The position numbers were made by a program, and so were the translations under genes. The notes beneath the pieces are model-generated. The model searched no databases and had not been told where the DNA came from. It saw only the letters and a list, made by a program, of their open reading frames with translations. A stretch of 64,000 nucleotides of DNA, taken from assembly GCF_000009765.2 (NCBI RefSeq), contig NC_003155.5, positions 2,046,001 through 2,110,000 on the forward strand, given 5' to 3'. This document shows, one piece after another, positions 35,841 through 45,028 of the stretch. This stretch comes from Streptomyces avermitilis MA-4680 = NBRC 14893 (GTDB lineage: Bacteria; Actinomycetota; Actinomycetes; Streptomycetales; Streptomycetaceae). Numbering within the stretch: the stretch's first letter is position 1; the number at the start of each line of letters is the position of its first letter.

Positions 35841-37174
35841 CAGAACCCGTCGATTCCGTCGATTCCGACGCCGGCCTGCTCGCCCCCGGGTGGACGGGAT
35901 CCCCCGCGTCGGCCGCCACCGGGAACGGTGCGTTTCTCCAGGCGCTGCTCGACGCGGAGGCGGCGCTGACGCGGGCCCAGGCGGGGCTCGGCCTGGCCCC
36001 GGCCGAGGCCGCGTCGGCGGTGTCGGTGGCCGCCGACGCCGTGGGCTTCGACGTCCGGTCGATCGCGCTGCGCGCCCGCGCCGGCGGCAATCCGGTGATC
36101 CCGATGGTAGCGGATCTGACGGCGGCGGTCGGCGCGGAGCACGGGCCGTACGTCCACCGGGGCGCGACCAGCCAGGACATCATGGACACGGCGATGATGC
36201 TGGTCGCCCGCGCCGCACTGGACCTGATCCTGGCGGACCTGGAGCGTACGGCGCGGGCGCTGGGCCGACTGGCCGCCGCCCACCGGGACACCGTGATGCC
36301 GGGGCGGACCCTGACACAGCATGCTGTACCGACGACCTTCGGGCTGAAGGCGGCGGGATGGCGCTCGCTGGTGCTGGACGCCCGGGACCGGCTCACGACC
36401 GTGCGGCTGCCGGCCCAACTGGGCGGGGCCGCAGGAACGTTGGCGGCCTTCAACGCGTTCGGGACCGAGGACACCCAGGCCCTCGTGACCGCGTACGCCC
36501 GTGAACTCGGGCTCGCGGAACCGGCGTTGCCGTGGCACACCCTGCGTACGCCGATCGCCGATCTGGCCGGAGCCCTGGCCTTCACGGCCGGCGCCCTCGG
36601 CAAGCCGGCGGCGGACGTCCTCACCCTCGCCCGCACGGAGATCGCCGAGGTCACCGAGGGTGCCGGGGGCGGGTCGTCCGCCATGCCGCACAAGGCGAAT
36701 CCCGTCGCGGCTACCCTGATCGCCGCCTCCGCCCGGCGCGCGCCAGGGCTCGCCGCCACGCTCTACGCGTCGATGGCCGCCGAGGACGAGCGGCCCGCCG
36801 GGGCCTGGCATGCCGAGTGGGAGCCGCTGCGGGAGCTGCTCCGACTGGTCGGTGGGGCCGCGGGCCATGCCGCCGAACTGGCGGAGGGCCTTTGGGTGAA
36901 CGCGGACACCATGCGGGAGCACCTCGGTCTCACCCAGGGGCTGATCGTCTCCGAGCGGCTGGCCGCCGAGCTCGCTCCCGTGCTCGGGCGGGCCCGCGCC
37001 AAGGAGCTGGTGACCCGGGCCGCGAAGCTCGCCGTCGCCGAGAACCGGCCTCTCGTGGACGTGCTCGGTGAGGAGCAGGAGCTGACGGACCTCGATCTCG
37101 CGGACCTCACCGACCCCACCCGCTACACGGGCTCCGCGGGAGCCCTCACCGACCGTGCGCTGGAGCGACGTTGA
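35837..37174 (+). CDS. pcaB: 3-carboxy-cis,cis-muconate cycloisomerase
   Basis: A 445-residue member of the fumarase/aspartase superfamily converting 3-carboxymuconate to 4-carboxymuconolactone. The superfamily signature GSSAMPHKANP (about residue 275), HRGATSQDIMDTA and GRTLTQHAVPTTFG are present. The GTG start overlaps the pcaG stop, and its own stop overlaps the TTG of pcaL. The length is typical. Confidence 0.92.
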   Translation: MTEPVDSVDSDAGLLAPGWTGSPASAATGNGAFLQALLDAEAALTRAQAGLGLAPAEAASAVSVAADAVGFDVRSIALRARAGGNPVIPMVADLTAAVGAEHGPYVHRGATSQDIMDTAMMLVARAALDLILADLERTARALGRLAAAHRDTVMPGRTLTQHAVPTTFGLKAAGWRSLVLDARDRLTTVRLPAQLGGAAGTLAAFNAFGTEDTQALVTAYARELGLAEPALPWHTLRTPIADLAGALAFTAGALGKPAADVLTLARTEIAEVTEGAGGGSSAMPHKANPVAATLIAASARRAPGLAATLYASMAAEDERPAGAWHAEWEPLRELLRLVGGAAGHAAELAEGLWVNADTMREHLGLTQGLIVSERLAAELAPVLGRARAKELVTRAAKLAVAENRPLVDVLGEEQELTDLDLADLTDPTRYTGSAGALTDRALERR

Positions 37175-38310
37175 CCACCAAACCGAACGGCAGGCTGTCG
37201 CACCACCACGCCGAGGGACCCGTCACCGCTCCCCCGCTGCTCCTCGGCCCCTCGCTGGGCACGTCGTACGCGCTGTGGGACAAGGTCGCGCCCGAGCTGT
37301 CCGTCACGCACCGGGTGATCCGCTGGGACCTGCCCGGGCACGGCGGCTCGCCGGCCGGTCTGATCGGTCCGGGGGCGACCGTCGCCGACCTCGCCGAGCT
37401 GGTGCTGGCGCTCGCCGGCTCACTGGGCATCGACCGGTTCGCGTACGCCGGTGTCTCGCTGGGTGGAGCGGTCGGGCTGCACCTCGCCGCGCACCACCCG
37501 GAGCGGGTGTCGTCCCTCGCGGTCCTCTGCTCGTCGGCCCACTTCAACGGCGCGCAGCCGTGGCGGGAGCGGGCCGAGCTGGTCCGCCGGGAGGGTGTCG
37601 CGCCGGTCGCGGCGACGGCCGACTCCCGCTGGTTCACGCCCGGTTTCACCGTGCCGGAGCTCGTCCAGGACCACCGGGACGCGGACCCGGACGCGTACGC
37701 GGCCTGCTGTGACGCGCTGGCCGCGTTCGACCTCCGTGACCGGCTGTCGTCGATCACCGCCCCGACGCTGCTGGTCGCGGGCCGTCAGGACCCCGCGACG
37801 CCGCCCGCGCATCTGCGGGAGATCGCGGACGCGGTGCCCGGCGCCTCGCTCACCGAGATCGCGGGCGCCTCGCATCTCGCGCCCGCGGAGCGCCCGGAGG
37901 CCGTGCTCGCCGCGTTGCGCGGGCACTTCGACGGGTATGCGTCGCGCGGGATGGAGGTACGCCGCCAGGTCCTCGGCGACGAGCACGTGGACCGCGCGCA
38001 GGCACGGCAGACCCCCTTCACCGCCCGCTTCCAGGACTTCATCTCGCGCTATGCCTGGGGCGAGATCTGGACCGACTCCACCCTCACGCGCCGTGAGCGC
38101 AGCATGATCACGCTGACGGCGCTGGTGGCGCACGGCCACTACGACGAACTGGCCCTGCATGTGCGGGCGGCCCGGCGGAACGGGCTCACACCGGAGGAGA
38201 TCGGCGCGGTGCTGCTCCAGACGGCGGTGTACTGCGGGGTTCCGGCGGCGAACTCGGCGTTCGCGGTGGCGCAGCGGGTGCTGGCCGAGGAGGACGACAC
38301 GGCGGGGTGA
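37171..38310 (+). CDS. pcaL: Fused 3-oxoadipate enol-lactonase / 4-carboxymuconolactone decarboxylase
   Basis: A 379-residue PcaD-PcaC fusion. Residues 1-250 are an alpha/beta-hydrolase with nucleophile AGVSLGGA, Asp in GRQDPATPP and His in GASHLAPAE. Residues 260-375 are a carboxymuconolactone decarboxylase (AhpD-like) domain with TRRERSMITLTALVAHG. It catalyses two consecutive steps to 3-oxoadipate. The fusion is typical of actinobacteria. The TTG start has GGAG five bases upstream and overlaps the pcaB stop. It is the last gene of the operon. Confidence 0.92.
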   Translation: MTTKPNGRLSHHHAEGPVTAPPLLLGPSLGTSYALWDKVAPELSVTHRVIRWDLPGHGGSPAGLIGPGATVADLAELVLALAGSLGIDRFAYAGVSLGGAVGLHLAAHHPERVSSLAVLCSSAHFNGAQPWRERAELVRREGVAPVAATADSRWFTPGFTVPELVQDHRDADPDAYAACCDALAAFDLRDRLSSITAPTLLVAGRQDPATPPAHLREIADAVPGASLTEIAGASHLAPAERPEAVLAALRGHFDGYASRGMEVRRQVLGDEHVDRAQARQTPFTARFQDFISRYAWGEIWTDSTLTRRERSMITLTALVAHGHYDELALHVRAARRNGLTPEEIGAVLLQTAVYCGVPAANSAFAVAQRVLAEEDDTAG

Positions 38311-38319
38311 CCACGACGA

Positions 38320-38358
38320 CGGACCGGCTGCACGGACCGGCTGCACGGACCGGCTGCA
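38320..38358. repeat. 13-bp perfect tandem triplication
   Basis: CGGACCGGCTGCA occurs three times head to tail in the 103-base gap between the convergent pcaL and LAL genes. No convincing terminator stem is visible. Confidence 0.9.
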
Positions 38359-38413
38359 CGGCGCCTGAGGGGAAGCGCCTGGGGAGGGAAGCGCCTGACA
38401 CCCGGCGTTCCGG

Positions 38414-41101
38414 CTACCGGAGCCCCGGCCCGTTGTCCAGTGCCTCCTGGGCCTGCGCCACCAGGCCGTCCGCGCCGCAGGAGCGGGCCAGCGTCAGGCC
38501 GCGGGTGAGTTCGGTCGCCGAGCGCGTCGCGATGCCGTACTCCACCCGGGCCGCCGCGTGTTCGTACGAGCACGGTGACGCCTCCAGATACGTCACCGCC
38601 TGCTTGTACAGCGAAGCGGCGCGCTGGCCGGTCTCCAGGGCCGCGGCGCAGCGGAGTGCTTCGCCGATCGCCGTGTCGGTGCCGAAGCGTTCGGCCTGGC
38701 GGCGGGCGGTCGCCGCCAGTTCGGCGGCCCGGCGCGGGTCGTCGACGGCCAGTGCCCTGGCGAGGTCCAGCGCCCAGGGGGCCAGCACCGTGTTGTGGTG
38801 ACCCCGTGCGGTGGCCGCCTTCTCCGCGGCCTCCAGTTCGTTGACGCCTTCCTCGGTGCGGCCGAGGGCGAGCAGCAGCCGACCGCGCACGGAGCGGGTG
38901 TCGGGCAGCACGATGGTGGTCGGGTACGGCGGGCCGAAGCCGTACCGCTCGGCGATCTCCGCGGCCTCCTCGACATGGCCGCGGGCGAGCAGTGTGTCGA
39001 CGAGTCCGCAGGTCGCGGACCAGTACAGGGGCAGTCCGCGGCCGACGCGCTCGGCGATGCGCAGGGACTCGCGCAGATACTTCTCGGCCTCCGTGAGACG
39101 CCCCCGCCTGCGATGGCCGAGGCCGACGTAGGAATGGGCCAGGGCGAGATGGCCGCCGCTCCATCCGGCGCCCTCGTAGGCGCGCAGCGCCTCGTTGTAG
39201 AGGGCTTCCGCGCGGTCGAGCCGGTCCGCGTAGGCGTACGCGCTGGCCAGCATCATGAGGAGCTCGATGCCCCACTCGGTGTCGGTCCAGCCGAGTCCGG
39301 GCGCGAGGCGGCCGTTGACGAGGGCGCGGTCGCAGAGCTCGGCGACCTCCTCGGCGTTCTCGCCGCGCGTCATCGCGTCGAAGCCGCGCAGGATGAGCAG
39401 CGCGCGTTCGGAGTTGTCCTTGCCGGTGCACTTCTTGGCGAGCTCGGCGAGGGCGCGCACGCTGGTCGGCGAGATGTCCTCACCCGCGTGGACGCACTCC
39501 CACATGTAGTGCACCGCCTGGAGCCGCATCCGGGCCGGTCCCGGTTCGAGCCGGGCGGCCTCGGCGTCGACCGTGCGGACGGCCTCCTCGACCTGGTTGT
39601 TGTGCAGCAGCGCCTGGGACAGGCGGAAGACGGCGTCCACGCGTACGTCCCCGTCGAGGCCCGGCATGGCGAGCGCCGCCTGGAGGTAGTCGATGGTGGT
39701 GGCGGGCGAGGTGAGGAGCGTGGCGCAGCCCAGCTCGTAGAGCACGCGGGCGTGGACGTCCGACAGCGGAGGCTCCAGCAGGGCGCGCTCGAGACAGCGT
39801 CGGGCGGCGTCCGGGGCGCCGACCGCGAGGTGTTCGCGGGCCGCCTCGCGCATCTGGTCGACCAGCTCCGCGTCGTCGTCCGGGTGCACTTCGAGGAGGT
39901 GGCGGGAGGCGGCCGCGGCCCCGAGTCCGGAATCGGTGACGACCTGCGCGGCCACGCCGTGCATGGCGGTGCGCAGGGCGTCCGGGATCGAGTTGTAGAC
40001 GGCGCTGGCGATCAGCGGGTGCACGAACTCCAGGTCGCCGTCCGGCTGTCGGCCGTTGACCGGGGCGGGTTCGGTGAGGATGCGGGCCGCGCCCAGCAGG
40101 TCCGCGCAGTGCAGGGCCTCCTCGCGCTGCATGCCGGCGAGCTGGGCCGCGAGGTCGAGGGAGATCCCGGTGCCGAGGATCGCGGCGGCCCAGGCGAACC
40201 GCGTGGCGTCGATGCCGAGTCCTTCGAGGCGGGCGACGAGTCCACGGCCGCGGGCCGAGCGGTTGAGGGCGCGCAGTTCGGCGGCCGAGGACTCGCTCGG
40301 CTCCAGCTCGCTGTCCTGCACCTTGGCGAGGAGTTCGACGGTCTCGTACGGGTTGCCGCCGGTGACGGCCCACACCTCGCGGCAGAACGGGGCGTCGGCG
40401 TGCACACCGACCGTGGCCCGGGTGAGCCCTGCGGTCGCCTCGGGGGTGAGTGCGCTGAGGGTGGCGACCGGGCCGGCCGCGGCGGCGATCACGTCGAGGT
40501 GACGGGTGCTCTCCTCGGTGGCCTCGCCGGGGCGGCGGGCGACCACCACGAGGACGGACAGGTCGTGGAGGCGCTCGGCGAACGCGGCCAGCCAGTGCAG
40601 GGTCTCCTGGTCGGCCCAGTGCGCGTCGTCGATCAGCAGGACCAGCGGCCACTCGCGCCGGGCCAGTCGGCGCACCGCCGCGACCAGGCCGTCGCACACG
40701 CCCTGCGGGTCGGCCTGGCGGTCGCCCGGCTCGGTGATCCCGAGCGCGGGCCCCGCGATGTCGTACCAGTCGCCCAGGTATTCGCGCGCCTCGTCGGGCA
40801 TGAGCGCGACGAGCGCGGGTTGCAGCAACTGCCGTACGACATTGAAGGGAACGGACGTGACGGTCTCGCCGCCGCGTGCCGACCACACCGTGCAGCCGCG
40901 GCTCTCCGCGATCCGGCGCGTCTCGCCGAGCAGCGCGGTCTTGCCGATGCCCGCCTCACCACTGAACACCAGCAGGCTTCCCGAGCCCGAGGACGGGGAG
41001 TCCGCGCGCAGGGCGTCGACCGCCTCCACAAGCGCGGCGATCTCCGCGTCGCGTTCCCACAGGGAAGCCGAGGCGACCGCTCCGGGCCGTACCTCCGTCA
41101 T
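38414..41101 (-). CDS. LuxR-type large ATPase (LAL/AAA_16) protein lacking the C-terminal HTH
   Basis: An 895-residue STAND-like ATPase. Walker A GEAGIGKTA (48-56) and Walker B LVLLIDDAHWAD (near 155) open an AAA_16 domain. A long helical TPR-like region follows from about 400 to the end. LAL regulators normally finish with a LuxR HTH of about 65 residues (LTPQE...), but this protein stops at EALDNGPGLR, where that domain would begin. No HTH is encoded in the next 100 bases in any frame. GGGAGG precedes the ATG. It may regulate through a partner or act as a signalling scaffold (inference). It converges on the pca operon. Confidence 0.83.
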   Translation of the reverse strand: MTEVRPGAVASASLWERDAEIAALVEAVDALRADSPSSGSGSLLVFSGEAGIGKTALLGETRRIAESRGCTVWSARGGETVTSVPFNVVRQLLQPALVALMPDEAREYLGDWYDIAGPALGITEPGDRQADPQGVCDGLVAAVRRLARREWPLVLLIDDAHWADQETLHWLAAFAERLHDLSVLVVVARRPGEATEESTRHLDVIAAAAGPVATLSALTPEATAGLTRATVGVHADAPFCREVWAVTGGNPYETVELLAKVQDSELEPSESSAAELRALNRSARGRGLVARLEGLGIDATRFAWAAAILGTGISLDLAAQLAGMQREEALHCADLLGAARILTEPAPVNGRQPDGDLEFVHPLIASAVYNSIPDALRTAMHGVAAQVVTDSGLGAAAASRHLLEVHPDDDAELVDQMREAAREHLAVGAPDAARRCLERALLEPPLSDVHARVLYELGCATLLTSPATTIDYLQAALAMPGLDGDVRVDAVFRLSQALLHNNQVEEAVRTVDAEAARLEPGPARMRLQAVHYMWECVHAGEDISPTSVRALAELAKKCTGKDNSERALLILRGFDAMTRGENAEEVAELCDRALVNGRLAPGLGWTDTEWGIELLMMLASAYAYADRLDRAEALYNEALRAYEGAGWSGGHLALAHSYVGLGHRRRGRLTEAEKYLRESLRIAERVGRGLPLYWSATCGLVDTLLARGHVEEAAEIAERYGFGPPYPTTIVLPDTRSVRGRLLLALGRTEEGVNELEAAEKAATARGHHNTVLAPWALDLARALAVDDPRRAAELAATARRQAERFGTDTAIGEALRCAAALETGQRAASLYKQAVTYLEASPCSYEHAAARVEYGIATRSATELTRGLTLARSCGADGLVAQAQEALDNGPGLR

Positions 41102-41251
41102 CCCGCTACCTCCCCAGATCGCCCAAACGGCGTACAGGCATTGAGCCTAGTCCTCCGCAGGCCACGACGGAGGAGGTCCGGGCACGTGTTGCCGTGACGG
41201 GTGACACCGAGTGCCCCAGGGCGACGCGGCAGACCTCCGACCAGCCGTTGT

Positions 41252-41296
41252 GAAAGTTATTGACAGCAAACAAATGGGAAATTGAAACTAACTTTC
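41252..41296 (+). promoter_or_regulatory. Inverted repeat and promoter region of the MFS-anmK operon
   Basis: GAAAGTTA (41252-41259) and TAACTTTC (41289-41296) are perfect inverted copies flanking a TTGACA (41260-41265). The right copy lies within TGAAACTAACTTTCC, which resembles the TGAAA-N5-TTTCA sites of RpiR/MurR-type sugar-phosphate regulators. The block is AT-rich compared with its surroundings and ends 30 bases before the MFS start. Confidence 0.55.
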
Positions 41297-41326
41297 CACC
41301 ATCACCGTGGCCCGGGAGGAACCGGC

Positions 41327-42634
41327 ATGAGCATCCCCGTGCAGGACTCGGACCGGCGCGCCGCCCGGCCCGAGCAGTCCCGAAGGGCCCTGCTCGCGGG
41401 CTCGGTGGGCAACCTGATCGAGTGGTACGAGTTCGGTGTCTACGGCTATTTCGCCACGATCGTCGCGGCCCGCTTCTTCACCCCCGAGGGCGGTGGCGAG
41501 GTGGAGGGCCTGGTGAAGGCGTATGCGTCGTTCGCACTCGCGTTCTTCTTCCGGCCGGTCGGGGCCGCGCTGTTCGGACGCCTCGGCGACCGGATCGGCC
41601 GCCGCCCGGTCCTCATCCTGGTGATCGCCCTGATGACGGCCGCCACGACCCTGATCGGCGCACTGCCCACCTACGCCACGGCAGGCGCCCTGGCCCCCTG
41701 GCTGCTCACCTTCCTCCGCGTGGTCCAAGGGCTTTCCGCGGGCGGGGAGTTCGGGGGCGCGGTGTCGGTGATGACGGAGTTCGCGCCGCCGGGCCGGCGC
41801 GGTCTGTACGGGTCGTGGCAGTCGTTCACCGTGGCGCTGGGCCTTCTGTGCGGGGCCGGGGTCGCCGCGCTGCTCGCGGTGTTCCTCTCCGAGGCGCAGC
41901 TCAGCTCCTGGGGCTGGCGGCTGCCGTTCCTGCTGACGCTGCCCCTCGGCCTTGGCGCGCTGTGGCTACGGCTGCGGCTGGACGAGACGCCGGCCTTCGC
42001 GAGCGGGCGCGCGCACCCAAACGCGTACGACCGGCCGCCCGCCCGCCGGCTGGCCGGGGCCATCGCCCTGGGCGCGAGCCGCGTCATGGGATGGGCGGCG
42101 GCCGGCTACACCTTCCTCGTCGTGCTCCCCTCGTATCTCCAGAGCACCCTGCACGCCACCTTCCAGCAGGCCCTGGTCGCCACGGTCCTCGCCAACCTCG
42201 GCTTCGCGGCCACGATCGTCCCGGCGGGCCTGCTCAGCGACCGGATCGGACGGCGTCCCGTGATGCTGACCGGGGCAGCGCTCGTCACCGTTCTCGCCCT
42301 GCCGCTCCTCAACCTCCTTCAAAACACCGGCACTTCGAACGCCGCGAAGGGCGTGGCGGTGTGCGCGGCGGGCGCCGTCGTCGGACTGATGGCGGGTCCC
42401 GGGCCCGCGATGCTCTCCGAGATGTTCCCGACGCGCGTGCGCTGCACCGGCCTGGGACTCGCCTACGCCCTGTCCAATGCCGTGTTCTCGGGATGCGCGG
42501 GCCTCATCATCACGGAGACGATCGAACGGACCGGGAACGTGGACATCCCCGCGTACTACGCGGCGGCGACCTGCGCCGTGAGCGCGCTGGCGCTGGCCAC
42601 GGTCCGCACGAACCAGAAGAGTCAAGGGAGTTGA
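41327..42634 (+). CDS. MFS transporter, metabolite:H+ symporter family
   Basis: A 435-residue, 12-helix major facilitator. The GSVGNLIEWYEFGVYGYFA start, GRLGDRIGRRPVL between helices 2 and 3 and its repeat LSDRIGRRPVM mark the MHS (proline/shikimate/citrate-like) branch. GGGAGGA lies six bases before the ATG. The anmK gene starts four bases after its stop, so the two are co-transcribed. By association it may import anhydro-MurNAc or a related cell-wall sugar (inference). Close relatives transport organic acids. Confidence 0.85.
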   Translation: MSIPVQDSDRRAARPEQSRRALLAGSVGNLIEWYEFGVYGYFATIVAARFFTPEGGGEVEGLVKAYASFALAFFFRPVGAALFGRLGDRIGRRPVLILVIALMTAATTLIGALPTYATAGALAPWLLTFLRVVQGLSAGGEFGGAVSVMTEFAPPGRRGLYGSWQSFTVALGLLCGAGVAALLAVFLSEAQLSSWGWRLPFLLTLPLGLGALWLRLRLDETPAFASGRAHPNAYDRPPARRLAGAIALGASRVMGWAAAGYTFLVVLPSYLQSTLHATFQQALVATVLANLGFAATIVPAGLLSDRIGRRPVMLTGAALVTVLALPLLNLLQNTGTSNAAKGVAVCAAGAVVGLMAGPGPAMLSEMFPTRVRCTGLGLAYALSNAVFSGCAGLIITETIERTGNVDIPAYYAAATCAVSALALATVRTNQKSQGS

Positions 42635-42638
42635 GAGC

Positions 42639-43793
42639 GTGCGGGTGATCGGCCTGATGTCCGGAACGTCGTACGACGCGATCGACGCGGCGGCCGCCGA
42701 CCTCGGCCTGGCCGGGGACCGTCTCGTACTGAAGCCACTGGGGCTGATGAGCGAGGCGTACGACTCCGGCCTCAGGGAGGAGCTCGCGGCGGCGCTGCCC
42801 CCGGCGGCGACGAGCCTGGCCGGGGTCTGCCGCCTCGACACCCGGATCGGGCAGGCCTTCGCGGCGGCGGCCGTGCGGGCGGACCGTGAACTGTGCGGCG
42901 GGCGAGCCGAGTTGGTGGCCTCGCACGGGCAGACCGTCTATCACTGGGCCGAGGCGGGGCGGGTGTACGGCACGCTCCAGCTCGGGCAGCCCGCCTGGAT
43001 CGCCGAGGCGACCGGACTGCCCGTGGTCGCGGACTTCCGCCCGCGCGACATCGCCGCCGGGGGTCAGGGCGCGCCACTGGTCAGCCTGGTCGACCTGCTG
43101 TGGCTGCGCGGCCGCGCGGGGACGTCCGTGGCTCTGAACCTGGGCGGCATCGCCAACCTCACGGCCCCCGACGGGACCGCGTTCGACACCGGGCCGGCGT
43201 GCGCGCTGATCGACGCGGCGGCGCACGGTCTGAGCGGGGGCCGCCTCGACCACGACGTCGACGGGGCGCTGGCGGCCCGCGGCACCGTGCACGAGCCGAT
43301 GCTGCGACGGCTGTTGGCGGAGCCGTACTACGCGCTGCCCGCGCCGAAGACGACGGGCAAGGAGCTGTTCCACCTCGGATATCTGCGCGACGCGCTCGCC
43401 GGATTCGGGACACTGACCGCCGAGGACGTGATCGCGACGCTCACCCGGCTCACCGCGCTGACGGTCGCGGACGCCGTGCGCGCGGTGCGGGCCACGGAGG
43501 TCGTCGCCTCCGGCGGCGGGACCCGCAATCCCGTCCTGATGGAGATGCTCGCCCGGGAACTGGGCGCGGTGGCCCTGCGCACCTCCGACGAACTCGGGCT
43601 GCCCTCGGCCGCGAAGGAGGCGTACGCGTTCGCCGTCCTGGGGTTCCTGACCGTGCACGGCCTGGCGGGCACCGACCCGGTGAGCACCGGCGCACGGCAT
43701 CCCAGTGTGCTCGGGTCGGTGACACCGGGGCGGGACGGACTGCGGCTGCCGCCGCGCGCGGACTGGTCACCCGTACGGCTGGTGCTGGAGTGA
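42639..43793 (+). CDS. anmK: Anhydro-N-acetylmuramic acid kinase
   Basis: A 384-residue sugar kinase of the ASKHA fold that opens and phosphorylates 1,6-anhydro-MurNAc to MurNAc-6-phosphate in peptidoglycan recycling. VIGLMSGTSYDAIDAA at the start, ASHGQTVYH, LGQPAWIAEATGLPVVADFRPRD and the nucleotide-binding VASGGGTRNPVLM near 290 are characteristic. The GTG start is preceded by GGGAG overlapping the end of the MFS gene. No murQ is in the window. Confidence 0.92.
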   Translation: MRVIGLMSGTSYDAIDAAAADLGLAGDRLVLKPLGLMSEAYDSGLREELAAALPPAATSLAGVCRLDTRIGQAFAAAAVRADRELCGGRAELVASHGQTVYHWAEAGRVYGTLQLGQPAWIAEATGLPVVADFRPRDIAAGGQGAPLVSLVDLLWLRGRAGTSVALNLGGIANLTAPDGTAFDTGPACALIDAAAHGLSGGRLDHDVDGALAARGTVHEPMLRRLLAEPYYALPAPKTTGKELFHLGYLRDALAGFGTLTAEDVIATLTRLTALTVADAVRAVRATEVVASGGGTRNPVLMEMLARELGAVALRTSDELGLPSAAKEAYAFAVLGFLTVHGLAGTDPVSTGARHPSVLGSVTPGRDGLRLPPRADWSPVRLVLE

Positions 43794-43888
43794 CCTGACC
43801 CGTGGAACGGCCCGAAAATCCGCGGGCGGCCCGAAAAGCACCCCCACCCTCTCATCCCTCTTTCACGCGAGCCTCATACGGTGGTCCC

Positions 43889-44881
43889 ATGACGCAGGTG
43901 ACTCCTCCCGGGTGGTACCCCGACCCCGGGCAGACAAGTGACGGTCCCGCCCTCGAGCGCTGGTGGGACGGCAAGGCATGGACGGACCAGACCCGCCCCG
44001 TGGGTTCGGCCGCCGCGTGGGGTCCGCCGGCCCATCCCCCGACCGTCGGCGCGTATCCGGACGGGCCGCCCGCCCCCGCGCGGCGTGGGCTGCGGACGGG
44101 CATAGCCGTCGCCGCCGCGATCGCCGTCCTGGCCGGCATCGGAGGCGGTGTGTACGCGCTGACCAAGGACGACGGCGGCAGCGGCAACGCCTCGAACTCA
44201 CAGGGACCGGGCGGTCCCGGCGGCCAGAACGGTCAGGGCGGCACCGGTGGCGGCGAGGGCGGCTCCGGCGGTCCGGGCGGCCTGCCCGGCGATTCGGGCG
44301 GCTCCGACGGCCAGAGCCCGGCGCCGGACCAGTCCGAGCCGCCGAAGGTCAAGGGCGGCGGTGCCGTCTCCGACGCGATCAACGGCATCAGCCTTCCCGT
44401 GCCGGACGACTGGTACGGCCAGGCGCTGACCGCGGGCGCGCAGGTGTCGTCGAACGACTCGTACAAGTGCCCCGGCGACACGTCCAAGAAGTGCACCACC
44501 GGCGGGGCCTACTCGGCGCCCGCCGTGGCGCTGGGCACCGACGGCAGCACGCCCGAGGAGGTCGCGAAGGCGGACATCGCGGCGAACGCCAAGGAGTCCT
44601 ACGGCGGCACCACCTACGGCAAGATCACCTCGCACGAGGAGCTGGCCTCCAAGGCGGTGACCGTGGCCGGGCAGAAGGGCTACCTGGTCCGCTGGAAGGC
44701 GGTCACCAGCAAGGGCGCCGACGGCTATGTCGAGTCGCTCGTCTTCCCGTCGCCGGCGAACGCGAAGCAGTTGGTCGTGGTCCGCTTCGGCATCGACGTC
44801 GGGAAGAAGGAGTCGGTGATCGACGAGATCACCAAGGGCATCAAGGTGTCCTCCGGCGGCGGCAGCGGACAGAACGTCTGA
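43889..44881 (+). CDS. DUF2510 membrane-anchored protein
   Basis: A 330-residue protein. It has an N-terminal DUF2510 (PPGWYPDPGQ...ERWWDGKAWTDQTR), one transmembrane helix (about 70-92), a Gly/Ser/Gln-rich linker (about 98-150) and a globular extracellular domain. That domain has two Cys (YKCPGD, KKCTTG) and ends with VVRFGIDVGKKE. The function is unknown, and DUF2510 is an actinobacterial domain found on many envelope proteins. The ATG gives the domain directly at the N-terminus. A strong terminator follows. Confidence 0.8.
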   Translation: MTQVTPPGWYPDPGQTSDGPALERWWDGKAWTDQTRPVGSAAAWGPPAHPPTVGAYPDGPPAPARRGLRTGIAVAAAIAVLAGIGGGVYALTKDDGGSGNASNSQGPGGPGGQNGQGGTGGGEGGSGGPGGLPGDSGGSDGQSPAPDQSEPPKVKGGGAVSDAINGISLPVPDDWYGQALTAGAQVSSNDSYKCPGDTSKKCTTGGAYSAPAVALGTDGSTPEEVAKADIAANAKESYGGTTYGKITSHEELASKAVTVAGQKGYLVRWKAVTSKGADGYVESLVFPSPANAKQLVVVRFGIDVGKKESVIDEITKGIKVSSGGGSGQNV

Positions 44882-44900
44882 TCCGCCCCGCACACCGGAC

Positions 44901-44945
44901 GGCCGGGTGGGGCGCCTCTCCGCTCAAGAGGAACCCCACCCGGCC
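44901..44945. terminator. Bidirectional composite terminator
   Basis: GGCCGGGTGGGG at 44901-44912 pairs with CCCCACCCGGCC at 44934-44945 (12 bp perfect), enclosing a second stem CCTCT/AGAGG (44915-44931). It lies between the convergent DUF2510 and TetR genes. Confidence 0.8.
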
Positions 44946-45028
44946 GGGGGGTGCGCGCCGCCCCCGTCCCCACGGTGCGGCGCGGTCAGGCCGACGTCCG
45001 GTCATCCCGCGGACGGCGGCCTGGGTCT

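Noticed and set aside
38310..38413. Frameshifted LuxR HTH after the LAL gene
   Set aside because: None of the frames in this 103-base gap shows the LTPxE...GxSNxxIA pattern, and the gap is too short for the domain.
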